From IMG/VR virus record IMGVR_UViG_3300035695_000229, positions 1-42,717 of that record: a stretch of DNA of 42,717 nucleotides, one strand, 5' to 3'. The position numbers and the translations under genes are program-made. Each line of letters opens with the position of its first letter. The stretch's first letter is position 1. Shown here in pieces: positions 1-5,878 of this stretch. The DNA is from a virus. The notes below the pieces were generated by a model that was not told where the DNA came from, ran no database searches, and was given only the letters and a program-made list of their open reading frames with translations.

Positions 1-240
1 CGTCAAACGGAAGGAATTGCAAAGGCTAAGGCTGAAGGTCGTATCGGAGGAAGGCCAAAGCTCGTCACGGACAAGGTCAGAGACCAAGCATTTCAGCTGC
101 TGAAAGTGGGAAACAACATCAGAAAGGTAGCCGAGGAAATAGGCTTCTCAAAGGCCACGGTGCAGAAGCTTCTGCAGGGCAAATTAGGCAGCGTGGACAA
201 ATTAGCGTTTGACGTCGACCATAGCGGGCGGCGGCGGTAG
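1..240 (+). CDS. Serine recombinase/resolvase, C-terminal part (partial)
   Basis: This is the last 79 codons of an open frame that enters from outside the window and stops at TAG 238-240. The stretch RQTEGIAKAKAEGRIGGRPK is the typical hinge after the catalytic domain of serine resolvases and invertases. It is followed by a helix-turn-helix of the Hin/resolvase type (VRDQAFQLLK...VAEEIGFSKATVQKLL). The catalytic serine lies outside the window, so activity cannot be judged. The last 20 or so residues (after LLQGK) look unlike the family and may come from foreign sequence joined at about position 183. It probably belongs to another mobile element or the host rather than to the Mu-like phage. 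Confidence 0.8.
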   Translation, partial: RQTEGIAKAKAEGRIGGRPKLVTDKVRDQAFQLLKVGNNIRKVAEEIGFSKATVQKLLQGKLGSVDKLAFDVDHSGRRR

Positions 241-270
241 AATCGAAATTGAGGCGCGGGGGGTGGCAGT

Positions 271-483
271 ATGGCCGTTGATTGGGATCAGATCGGAACG
301 CTGAGCAATACCGTCGGCGGCTACGACATTCGAACTGATCCGCTCTGGATTTTAGTGATCACGGCTAAGCAAGGTCATGAGGGACCGCTTGAAGAAATGC
401 ATATTCGGATGGCGGACGGTAAGGCCTATGCACCGGATGGCATCGAAGTTTTGGCGCACAGCCCAGATCGGAAACGTGGCTGA
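271..483 (+). CDS. Hypothetical protein, 70 aa
   Basis: This small ORF begins with ATG after a GGGGTGG ribosome-binding-like stretch and ends just upstream of the IS5-type transposase. I do not recognise the family. It has a Trp-rich N-terminal half (VDWDQIG, DPLWILVITA) and a charged C-terminal half, with no membrane segment or cysteines. Its 3' end lies where the left end of the insertion sequence should fall, so the natural C-terminus may have been replaced by IS sequence. It could equally be spurious. Confidence 0.4.
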   Translation: MAVDWDQIGTLSNTVGGYDIRTDPLWILVITAKQGHEGPLEEMHIRMADGKAYAPDGIEVLAHSPDRKRG

Positions 484-534
484 TATTGACAGGATGAGAG
501 ATGGTTGATTCAAGGCTGCTTTTTGGAGGCAGAC

Positions 535-1316
535 TTGAGCAGGGGCGATTTCACCGAAGTTGAATGGCGGGTTTTGAAAGACTTGCCGCCGATAGAGCCT
601 GAAAACCGTGGTCGAGGGAGGCCTCCTGAGCAAAATCGAACGATCATCAATGGTATCCTTTGGCGGCTCCGGTGCGGAGCGCCGTGGCGCTATGTTCCAC
701 CCAAATATGGGAGTTGGAACACGATCTGTCGCCGGTTCCGGCGTTGGAGTGAGGCCGGGGTTTGGGAAGCCGTGACGGTCACGCTGGCCGAGATCATGGC
801 GGACAATGGCCACTACAGCATCGACAGCACCACGGTCCGAGCCCATGTCTCGGCAGCGGGCGGAAAAGGGGGACTCATCGACGCGCTCTTGGCCGCTCGC
901 GGGGTGGGTTCACCAGTAAACTTCACTGTCTGGCTGATGCCTTCGGAAGACCGCTCGCCTTTCACCTGACAGTTGGCGAGGCGGCAGATTGCAAGGCATA
1001 TGACGCCCTGATCGGTCTGCCTGAACGCGCGCCCGATGCCCTGCTTGCCGACAAGGGTTACGATGCAGACGCCATCCGTGCTGACCTTGCCGAACGGAAG
1101 ATTGAGGCTGTCATACCTGGCCGGTCAAACCGCCGCGTGAAGATCGATCATGACCGGACGCTCTACAAGCAGCGGAACCGCATCGAGCGCATGTTCGGCC
1201 ATCTCAAGATCAACCGTGCCATCACCACCCGCTACGACCAACTGGCCAACAGCTTCCTCGGCATGGTCTATCTGGCCACCGCCAGATACTGGCTCAAATT
1301 TGTCCACGCCACCTAG
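535..1316 (+). CDS. IS5-family transposase, made by -1 frameshift
   Basis: This is a DDE transposase that cuts and joins the IS ends. The first frame runs to 867, with an N-terminal IS5-type domain (LSRGDFTEVEWRVL...GRPPEQNRTIINGILWRLRCG) and the first catalytic Asp in YSIDSTTVRAH. At A AAA GGG (864-870) a one-base backward slip joins AAGGK to RGTHRRALGRSRGG, giving the standard family sequence. The second Asp (LLADKGYDAD) and the Glu (RNRIERMFGHLK) lie in the second frame, which ends at 1316. I place the start at TTG 535 because GGAGG (525-529) sits 5 nt before it; ATG/ATT-type starts upstream have no such site. The fused product is about 260 aa, normal for the family. Slippage is known in IS427-group elements, so this is probably functional rather than broken. 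Confidence 0.85.
864..870 (+). other. Probable -1 ribosomal slippage site in the IS transposase
   Basis: The run is AAAA followed by five Gs, in phase GGA AAA GGG. Lys-tRNA on AAA can slip back one base to AAA and then read AGG, which gives the conserved K-R-G-T junction of the family. Confidence 0.65.
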
Positions 1317-1430
1317 ACACTTCTGTACCGAATTACCCAGCATCTTCGTAATAGATAAAAAGCGGCAGGCTCTACAAGAACGGCTTCGGGCGATCTCAGC
1401 TATTGATTGTAGTCTGTCACCGGGTTTTAG

Positions 1431-1520
1431 AATTACCGGGAATATCCGGGATTTGGCGGGAATATGCGGGAAGCGGTGATAAATCAGGGGTTTGAGCGGG
1501 GTTGAGCGAGGATATGTGGG
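1431..1520. repeat. 10-bp periodic array, consensus AT-rich pentamer plus SSGGG
   Basis: Read in decamers from 1431, seven of nine units end in GGG: aattaCCGGG, aatatCCGGG, atttgGCGGG, aatatGCGGG, aaatcAGGGG, tttgaGCGGG and gatatGTGGG, with two imperfect units at 1471-1480 and 1501-1510. The period equals one helical turn, so AT-rich and G-rich blocks alternate on fixed faces of the DNA. This suggests a bent or protein-wrapped site such as a transposase- or HU/IHF-type region. Confidence 0.7.
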
Positions 1521-1589
1521 GCTGTTGGTTTGTCAGGTGAAGTGGCAGAAAAACGGGGAGAATGACGGCGGAGGGGAAAAAAGGGGCTC

Positions 1590-1642
1590 GGCTTCAAAAA
1601 GGCTTCAAAAAGGCTTCAAATAGGGTTCTTGCGGCTTCAAAT
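1590..1642 (+). repeat. Four GGCTTCAAA iterons, 11-bp phased (left array)
   Basis: CTTCAAA occurs at 1592-1598, 1603-1609, 1614-1620 and 1635-1641, each preceded by GG. Start-to-start spacings are 11, 11 and 21 bp. The same phased motif occurs near the centre (21032, 21043) and near the right end (42435, 42446, 42457) of the prophage. Confidence 0.85.
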
Positions 1643-1727
1643 GGGTGGAAATCTCGGGGGTTGGATTTTAGTGCGGCTTTTGGTTGGCGGGGTTTTGCGG
1701 GCGGATTCCTGGGATAGAAAGCAATTT

Positions 1728-1752
1728 AAACTTTGCAATTCGTGCAAAGTTT
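1728..1752. promoter_or_regulatory. 25-bp palindrome, TGCAAAGTTT operator-like
   Basis: Arms AAACTTTGCA (1728-1737) and TGCAAAGTTT (1743-1752) are perfect 10-bp inverted copies around a 5-bp spacer. A further direct copy of the half site, AACTTTGCAAT, lies at 1824-1834 inside the loop of the neighbouring inverted repeat. The symmetry suggests a dimer-binding site. The partner protein is unknown; the nearby repressor is one candidate. Confidence 0.6.
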
Positions 1753-1798
1753 GCGTGACGTTTTGAATAATCATTATATTTCAATGCTTTGCTTGCGG

Positions 1799-1853
1799 CT
1801 TGCGCGGCGAAACTGGCGATTCTAACTTTGCAATGCCAGCTTTGCCGCGCAAG
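1799..1853 (-). terminator. 19-bp inverted repeat after the leftward lysogeny genes
   Basis: Arms 1799-1817 and 1835-1853 match at 17 of 19 positions (CTTGCGCGGC...CTGGC and its complement) around a 17-bp loop. The structure begins 13 bp after the stop codon of the leftward 1867-2109 gene, where a transcription terminator would be expected. No T-run follows on the minus strand, so Rho-independent termination is not proven. Confidence 0.45.
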
Positions 1854-1866
1854 TCGCAATCGGGCG

Positions 1867-2109
1867 TCAAAATTGATCGCCGAGGTCCGGAACCGCGCCA
1901 TGCTTGGCGATCATCGCGGGCGAAACCATATCACCGGTTTCAGTATCCACATTCACCGAGTAGGCCGCGACACCGACGAACCTCTCCGCCATTGCTGCGG
2001 CAATCCGTATAGCACTGTCGGCATTTGATGCCTGGCGCATTTCGCCTGCGATCAGGCCGGCGCGGGCTCGCCTGTAAGGGATAACGATGTGTTTTTGACT
2101 ATGTACCAT
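1867..2109 (-). CDS. Hypothetical phage protein, 80 aa, next to the repressor
   Basis: This leftward gene lies directly after the repressor gene and is probably transcribed with it in the lysogen. I do not recognise the family. The sequence is mixed alpha/beta in character (MVHSQKHIVIPYRRARAG, then AIRIAAAMAERFVGVAAYSVNVDTETGDMV), with no membrane segment. The longest frame starts at 2139, but I choose ATG 2109. AGGAG on the minus strand lies 7 nt before it, and that site falls inside the longer reading. Possible roles are lysogeny maintenance or superinfection control, from position only. Confidence 0.6.
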   Translation of the reverse strand: MVHSQKHIVIPYRRARAGLIAGEMRQASNADSAIRIAAAMAERFVGVAAYSVNVDTETGDMVSPAMIAKHGAVPDLGDQF

Positions 2110-2207
2110 CTTCATTCTCCTCTCTGTTGTGTTCTCCATTTGTTCTATTTATTAAGGGTGGTAAGAGTCAAGGCTGCAACTTAGGAACTAGAGAATATTT
2201 TCCTAGT

Positions 2208-2930
2208 CTACCTTACGGGCAATGGCGCATGCCCGACGAAGACAATTCGTCCGCCAACATAGAGATCATCGATCCTATCGCCGGCGAAACTCTCATCGGA
2301 AATGCCGGCCGAGATATTATCTGAAGTCAGGTATAGCCGGCCATCCATACGCCAGCGCGCGCGCTTGACCACGACCCGGTCGTTGACGTTGAAATGATAG
2401 ATTCGTCCGTCATCGACATCGGTCTGGGAAGCATCCGCGATCAAAAACGCACCATCGGGGATAGTCGGCCACATCGAATCGCCCCTCGCCTCGATCGCAT
2501 AGCAAGAATCCGGATTCGCGCCGAGGCGTCTCAGGAAATCAAAAGTGAAAGCGACGTCACCGACCGGCAACTGATTGACCGCAACCCGGCCATGGCCCGC
2601 GCTTGCTTTCACGTCATAAATGGGCACACGAACAAACTCTTCGGCAGGAGGCATCTGAACCAGCGGCATACTTTGCGCATCGTCAAACATACTACCCTCA
2701 CCCGACAGCAACCAACTCAGATTCGCCCCATAATGCTGTTGATAGGCGACCAGTGCAGACGCCGTCGGCTCTGTTTCCCCACGCTCGTATGAAGCAAGCG
2801 CACTTTTGCTGACCCCGATCTTATCGGCGACCACGTCACGCTCAGGATCTCCGAACTGCCTTCTAACTGCTCGCAAGCGAGCAGCCAGGGCCGTTTTAGG
2901 CTCGGCTTCAGGTCGCGCCAAAACAATCAC
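2208..2930 (-). CDS. Phage repressor, XRE-type HTH plus S24 (LexA-like) domain
   Basis: This is the likely lysogeny repressor, equivalent in role to Mu c but of the lambda CI/LexA architecture. Residues about 14-70 form an XRE helix-turn-helix (VVADKIGVSKSALASYERGETEP). The C-terminal half is an S24 peptidase domain with catalytic Ser152 in GDSMWPTI and the general-base Lys189 in VVVKRAR, so RecA-stimulated self-cleavage (SOS induction) is likely. A plausible cleavage region is ASAGHGRV (109-116). The start is GTG 2930, which directly abuts the operator region. I see no Shine-Dalgarno before it, so the start is uncertain and the message may be nearly leaderless. It is transcribed leftward, divergent from the early operon. 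Confidence 0.92.
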   Translation of the reverse strand: MIVLARPEAEPKTALAARLRAVRRQFGDPERDVVADKIGVSKSALASYERGETEPTASALVAYQQHYGANLSWLLSGEGSMFDDAQSMPLVQMPPAEEFVRVPIYDVKASAGHGRVAVNQLPVGDVAFTFDFLRRLGANPDSCYAIEARGDSMWPTIPDGAFLIADASQTDVDDGRIYHFNVNDRVVVKRARWRMDGRLYLTSDNISAGISDESFAGDRIDDLYVGGRIVFVGHAPLPVR

Positions 2931-2933
2931 TCA

Positions 2934-2976
2934 ATAAAACAGAATTCAGGTTTACAAAAACTGTTTTCTGTTTTAT
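2934..2976. promoter_or_regulatory. Divergent early/repressor control region with AAAACAG operators
   Basis: A perfect 11-bp inverted repeat has arms ATAAAACAGAA (2934-2944) and TTCTGTTTTAT (2966-2976). Inside it, AAAAC-T-GTTTT (2957-2967) is a second palindrome, so AAAACAG-type half sites occur three times. A rightward -35-like TTTACA (2951-2956) lies 17 bp before a weak -10 (TATCCC, 2974-2979), overlapping the operators. This is the expected place for repressor binding that shuts off the early operon. Confidence 0.7.
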
Positions 2977-3013
2977 CCCTTTCCCTACATACGGAACACA
3001 AACCCCATGAATA

Positions 3014-3034
3014 GGCAGGAATTGCAGTCCTGCC
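3014..3034. promoter_or_regulatory. 7-bp inverted repeat in the early leader
   Basis: GGCAGGA (3014-3020) and TCCTGCC (3028-3034) are perfect inverted copies around a 7-bp centre, located 21 bp before the Ner-like start. It could be an operator for the Ner-like protein, as Ner autoregulates in Mu, or a leader hairpin. No T-run follows. Confidence 0.45.
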
Positions 3035-3055
3035 CGTTCACTCGAAAGGGCGATT

Positions 3056-3394
3056 ATGCACAAGGGCATTCCCAAGGCAATGCAGCGTCGGATTGACGCG
3101 ATGGTCAGCATTAAGGCGCGGCTTGAAAGAGCCGGCTTTTCGCTCACCACCGTCGACGACAAATACGGACTGGCGCGCGGTTGCGCATCGAAGACGCTGG
3201 TGGAACCCAACCTTGCCGGAGAGCGCGCCATATCAGCCGTTCTCAAGACCCATCCTCACCTCCTGTGGCGCGAACGCTACCGCGCAAATGGCCAGCGGAA
3301 AGATCCGCAGCCGATGGAAAATTACGAACGCCCGCCGACGCTCAAGGAGCGGCGGAAGGCGGGAGCCGCGAACCCTCTTCAGGCGGCGGCCTGA
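3056..3394 (+). CDS. ner: Ner-like DNA-binding regulator (Nlp/HTH family)
   Basis: This is the first gene of the rightward early operon, the position of Mu ner, whose product represses early transcription and the c promoter. Residues about 15-70 resemble the Ner/SfsB fold: an IKARLERAGFSLTTVDDKYGL helix pair, a short turn, then a helix ending in the family-like HLLWRERY. The protein (112 aa) is longer than Mu Ner, with a basic, probably disordered C-terminal tail. AAGGG precedes ATG 3056 by 6 nt. The assignment rests on position and the weak HTH match. Confidence 0.75.
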   Translation: MHKGIPKAMQRRIDAMVSIKARLERAGFSLTTVDDKYGLARGCASKTLVEPNLAGERAISAVLKTHPHLLWRERYRANGQRKDPQPMENYERPPTLKERRKAGAANPLQAAA

Positions 3395-3526
3395 ATGCGC
3401 GGCGGGTGCTCTAGCCTTTCAGGTGTCCGGATGTCCGGCAGGCCGTCGCTCCCCGGCCTGCAGGAAACCGGCCCGGCTGTCACCCGCCGCGCAAATTCGA
3501 TCAGAGCAAATTTTTCCGAGGTTCGC

Positions 3527-3787
3527 ATGTCCAAAGATGGTTTGATATTTGGCAGCCCAGAGTGGGAAGCACACGAACGGGAAGTCGCCCGCAAGCACAA
3601 CGCTATCTACGCTCAGGCCCGAAAAGCCGACGAACTTCGTATTCGTCGATTGGCTGCCGAGGAGTGCGCGCGTTGCGCAGCCAGTCAGCCTGTGCCTTGC
3701 GCAAGGCGTAAAGCTGCGGCGGAAGGCCGAAGCGTTTTTGCCAATCTTCGAGAATTTGCACGGCAAATCCTGAGGCGGCCCCAATGA
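3527..3787 (+). CDS. Hypothetical early protein, 86 aa (overlaps an antisense ORF)
   Basis: I start this at ATG 3527, with GAGG (3518-3521) 5 nt upstream; the open frame extends further left but without such a signal. The product is charged and probably helical (SPEWEAHEREVARKHNAIYAQARKADELRIRRLAAEE) and has four cysteines in its middle. I do not recognise the family. From 3603 onward it overlaps a minus-strand ORF (3603-3965) of better composition, so one of the two may be spurious. Its stop overlaps a following ATG by 4 nt, which may be chance. Confidence 0.45.
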   Translation: MSKDGLIFGSPEWEAHEREVARKHNAIYAQARKADELRIRRLAAEECARCAASQPVPCARRKAAAEGRSVFANLREFARQILRRPQ

Positions 3788-3965
3788 CCCCATTGTCCTC
3801 CGGCGAAATGGCATCCGCCAAGTCCGCCAACGCCTCCGTCCGCAGCAAAGCGCCAGCGATATCGCCACGCGAAAGCGCGCCGCTCGCCAACAGCGCGGCG
3901 GCTAGTTCCTTCAAAAGCGTCTGCAGCACAAGATTTTCAATCGCCAAAAGTGCTTCTTCATCCAT
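3603..3965 (-). CDS. Hypothetical protein, 120 aa, antisense within the early region
   Basis: This minus-strand ORF reads like a real protein: acidic, leucine/alanine-rich helices (DEEALLAIENLVLQTLLKELA, RTEALADLADAISPEDNG) then EDWQKRFGLPPQLYALRKAQ. AGGAG lies 8 nt before its ATG at 3965. It opposes every neighbour and overlaps the 3' half of the 3527-3787 frame. I do not recognise the family. If real, it is a convergent overlapping gene, or a separately controlled gene inside the early operon. Confidence 0.55.
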   Translation of the reverse strand: MDEEALLAIENLVLQTLLKELAAALLASGALSRGDIAGALLRTEALADLADAISPEDNGVIGAASGFAVQILEDWQKRFGLPPQLYALRKAQADWLRNARTPRQPIDEYEVRRLFGPERR

Positions 3966-4115
3966 CGAACAATCTCCTGTTTTCCGCGATGATCATAGCA
4001 ACCCGTTTATTCCGTCAATAAGCCTCGTCTGCCTGGCGGGTGACTACATCCCGATCGTCCTGTTCTGCCTGGCGGCTGTCGTCGCCGGGGCGATCGCACT
4101 GGCGAGGGTGGTATT

Positions 4116-4463
4116 TTGAACCCCTATTCCGCCCATGATCGCCTTGAAGCGCAGACAGCTGCCTGCTTTGCCGCCGTGCAGAGCGAATTCCGCTGGCTGC
4201 CGCTGCGCGAGATCATCCAGCCGGCGCATCGCCAGTTCGACGCACTCCTGGCGCGGCAAGTCGCCCTCCACCTGATGGTGCATCACTTCGATATCCCGAA
4301 ACGCCGCGTCGTCGAGCTGCATGAACGCTCCCGCGAGGCCGTCAACCGGGCGCTTCGCAATATCGATCTCCGCCTGAACCAGTCGCTGTTTGCCGATGCC
4401 TATCAGCGGATGACCGCCGAGGCGCGCGAACTTTATTCCATCCAACTCTCCGAGGCCGCATGA
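4116..4463 (+). CDS. Small HTH protein resembling the DnaA C-terminal domain
   Basis: This 115-aa protein starts at TTG 4116, with GAGGGTGG (from 4103) upstream. Its middle part (ARQVALHLMVHHFDIPKRRVVELHERSREAVNRALRNID) follows the pattern of the DnaA C-terminal helix-turn-helix, where ARQ..., a turn and a conserved R...V..A...I pattern bind DnaA boxes. No ATPase domain is present. It ends in an ATGA overlap with the ParB-like gene, so the two are translated together. The frame just upstream ends in a 25-residue hydrophobic stretch (from DYIPIVLFCLAAVV) whose stop overlaps this TTG. No ATG, GTG or TTG start is visible near that peptide. The DnaA link is inferred from pattern only. Confidence 0.7.
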   Translation: MNPYSAHDRLEAQTAACFAAVQSEFRWLPLREIIQPAHRQFDALLARQVALHLMVHHFDIPKRRVVELHERSREAVNRALRNIDLRLNQSLFADAYQRMTAEARELYSIQLSEAA

Positions 4464-5275
4464 CCCAGTTTGAAATCATTTCCACCAAAGACATTTTCGT
4501 GCCGGAGCGTTTGCGCGCGGTTGAGGAAGATCATGCCCTGGCGATCGCACAGTCGATCGTCGAGCATGGCTTGATCAATCCTATTTCGGTGCGGCGCACG
4601 CCCGCGCAGAAGGGCGGTAAGTTCACCTTGGTGGCTGGGGCGCATCGGCTTCGGGCCTATGAACTCAATGATGAGAGCGAGATCGAGGCGCTGATTTTCG
4701 CGGCCGACCAGGCCGAAGGCCAGCTGATCGAAATCACCGAGAACCTGTTTCGCAACGACCTTTCGGTGATCGACCGGGCGATTTTCGTCCAGAGCTATCG
4801 CGAGATTTGGGAGCAGAAGAACGGCAAGATCGCTCCTGGCAGGCCGGGAAATAGCGCCAACTTGTCGCAAATATTTGCCGACGAGGTCGAAACAGGCGGG
4901 TTTTCCGAACATGTCGCCGATCGAATGGGGCTTTCAAAGCGATCAATTGAGCGCCTCAACAAGATTGCGCAAGGCGTGACGCCTGAACTACGCAATAGCC
5001 TGCGCGGCACGGCCTATGCCGACAATCAATCCACCCTTCTGAAGCTCGCCCGGCTTGAACGCGACAAGCAGCGCGATTTCGCGGTTGGCTTCACTAAGAG
5101 CGGCGATTTCGACCTGACGATGCGCGTCGTCGAGAACAAATCCAAAGTCAAGCCAGACGCCCAGCTCGTGCTGTACGGCCGGCTGCTCGACACATGGCGG
5201 CGGTCTTCCCACGAGACCAAGGTGAAGTTCGCCGCGTTTGCGAACGATTTCCTCGCCCGTGGGGATGCGGAATGA
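4460..5275 (+). CDS. ParB-like (ParB/Sulfiredoxin N-domain) protein
   Basis: The N-terminal 100 residues carry the ParB fold pattern: HALAIAQSIVEHGLINPISVRR, then LVAGAHRLRAYELN in place of the usual GERR/GHRR motif, then ENLFRNDLS. A central HTH-like region follows (FSEHVADRMGLSKRSIERLNKIAQ, about residues 150-175). Chromosomal ParB proteins use this domain to bind CTP and spread on DNA; many phage proteins with the domain have unknown roles. At 271 aa it is close to normal ParB length. It lies between the DnaA-like gene and the genes leading to MuA, with ATGA overlaps at both ends, so it may act in early phage DNA handling or transcription. Confidence 0.85.
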   Translation: MTQFEIISTKDIFVPERLRAVEEDHALAIAQSIVEHGLINPISVRRTPAQKGGKFTLVAGAHRLRAYELNDESEIEALIFAADQAEGQLIEITENLFRNDLSVIDRAIFVQSYREIWEQKNGKIAPGRPGNSANLSQIFADEVETGGFSEHVADRMGLSKRSIERLNKIAQGVTPELRNSLRGTAYADNQSTLLKLARLERDKQRDFAVGFTKSGDFDLTMRVVENKSKVKPDAQLVLYGRLLDTWRRSSHETKVKFAAFANDFLARGDAE

Positions 5276-5727
5276 AGCCGTCTCCGCATCAATATGATCT
5301 GTTTTCGACGGCGGCCTTTCCGGTGCGCGAAGCAGTGGCGACGCTCGATCTCGATCGCTTCCGGGCGCGGATCAAGCGGGCGATGGCGACGGCGATCCGC
5401 CAGTGCCCCGATAGCCGCGAGGTGATTGCCGCCCGCATGGCCGCCTATCTCGGCCTCACCACATTCAGCCGGGCAACGCTGGATGCCTACACCGCCGAGA
5501 GCAAGCCGCATGACCCGACGCTGCCGCGCTTCAAGGCCTTTGTGAAGGCCACGGGCGCGATGTGGCTGTGGGACGAAGTGGTGCGCGACGATGGCTTGAC
5601 CATCCTCTCCGGCGATGAAGCGCGGCTCGCGGAAATCGCGCTGTTGCAGCAGGAGCAACGTGAACTGGCCGCCAAGCTCAAATCGCTGCGGGCGCTGCCG
5701 GTCAATCTCAAAGATGTGAGGAGGTAG
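5272..5727 (+). CDS. Hypothetical early protein, 151 aa
   Basis: I start at ATG 5272, which overlaps the ParB-like stop (ATGA). I do not recognise the family with certainty. The N-terminus has a QYDLF peptide of the kind seen in proteins that bind the sliding clamp (QxxLF). The centre is helical, with many Arg/Ala (RIKRAMATAIRQCPDSREVIAARMAAYLG), and the C-terminus is a probable coiled coil (EIALLQQEQRELAAKLKSLRAL). It is probably a DNA-associated early protein; the function is unknown. Confidence 0.75.
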   Translation: MKPSPHQYDLFSTAAFPVREAVATLDLDRFRARIKRAMATAIRQCPDSREVIAARMAAYLGLTTFSRATLDAYTAESKPHDPTLPRFKAFVKATGAMWLWDEVVRDDGLTILSGDEARLAEIALLQQEQRELAAKLKSLRALPVNLKDVRR

Positions 5728-5734
5728 ACGGGGA

Positions 5735-5875
5735 ATGGTCTGGGGCATGGGGGTATTTTTCGTAATTGCCTGCAATGTGGCCGGTTTTACCGGCCGCTTC
5801 GGCCTGATGGTCGCTGCGGCTACCGGCGTCAATCTTTGCCTGATCGCCGGCGCGATCCAATACATGATCGGGTGA
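5735..5875 (+). CDS. Small membrane protein, 46 aa
   Basis: This short gene starts at ATG 5735 (AGGAGG at 5719-5724) and stops at 5873-5875, 3 nt before the next start. It encodes two hydrophobic segments, roughly residues 3-18 (WGMGVFFVIACNVAGF) and 23-44 (LMVAAATGVNLCLIAGAIQY), separated by a short TGRFG turn. The function is unknown; it may be an inner-membrane early protein. Confidence 0.6.
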   Translation: MVWGMGVFFVIACNVAGFTGRFGLMVAAATGVNLCLIAGAIQYMIG

Positions 5876-5878
5876 GCG

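Larger units (their letters stand above)
484..1335 (+). mobile_element. IS5-family (IS427-like) insertion sequence, ends approximate
   Basis: The element is defined by its transposase, split over two frames as in the IS427 group of IS5. I could not find convincing terminal inverted repeats or a target duplication by eye, so both borders are estimates based on the usual distance of such ends from the gene. It lies between accessory DNA and the putative left end of the Mu-like prophage. Confidence 0.6.
1317..1866. other. 550-bp gene-free region with repeats: putative left end of the prophage
   Basis: No ORF here has convincing composition or a ribosome-binding site. The region instead contains, from left to right, a CGGG motif repeated every 10 bp (1431-1520), four GGCTTCAAA iterons (1590-1641), a perfect 10-bp-arm palindrome (1728-1752) and a 19-bp inverted repeat (1799-1853). 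In Mu-like phages the left end and its transposase-binding sites lie just outside the repressor, which is what this position would be. The exact terminus and 5-bp target duplication were not identified. Confidence 0.6.

Noticed and set aside
1-240. The serine recombinase as a Mu Gin-type invertase of this phage
   Set aside because: It lies outside the putative left end, far from the fibre genes, and no inverted repeats flank a fibre segment.
484-500. Left terminal repeat of the IS5 element around 450-500
   Set aside because: Only a weak partial match to the complement of 1321-1340 could be found, not better than chance.
1668-1901. 77-aa minus-strand frame in the left non-coding region
   Set aside because: It runs through the palindrome and stem-loop, has no ribosome-binding site and overlaps the 3' end of the 1867-2109 gene.
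3784-4119. 111-aa plus-strand frame joined by ATGA and TTGA overlaps
   Set aside because: The first two thirds are Ser/Ala-rich and antisense to the better 3603-3965 ORF. Only the hydrophobic last 25 residues look real, and they have no usable start codon nearby, so it is mentioned only in context.
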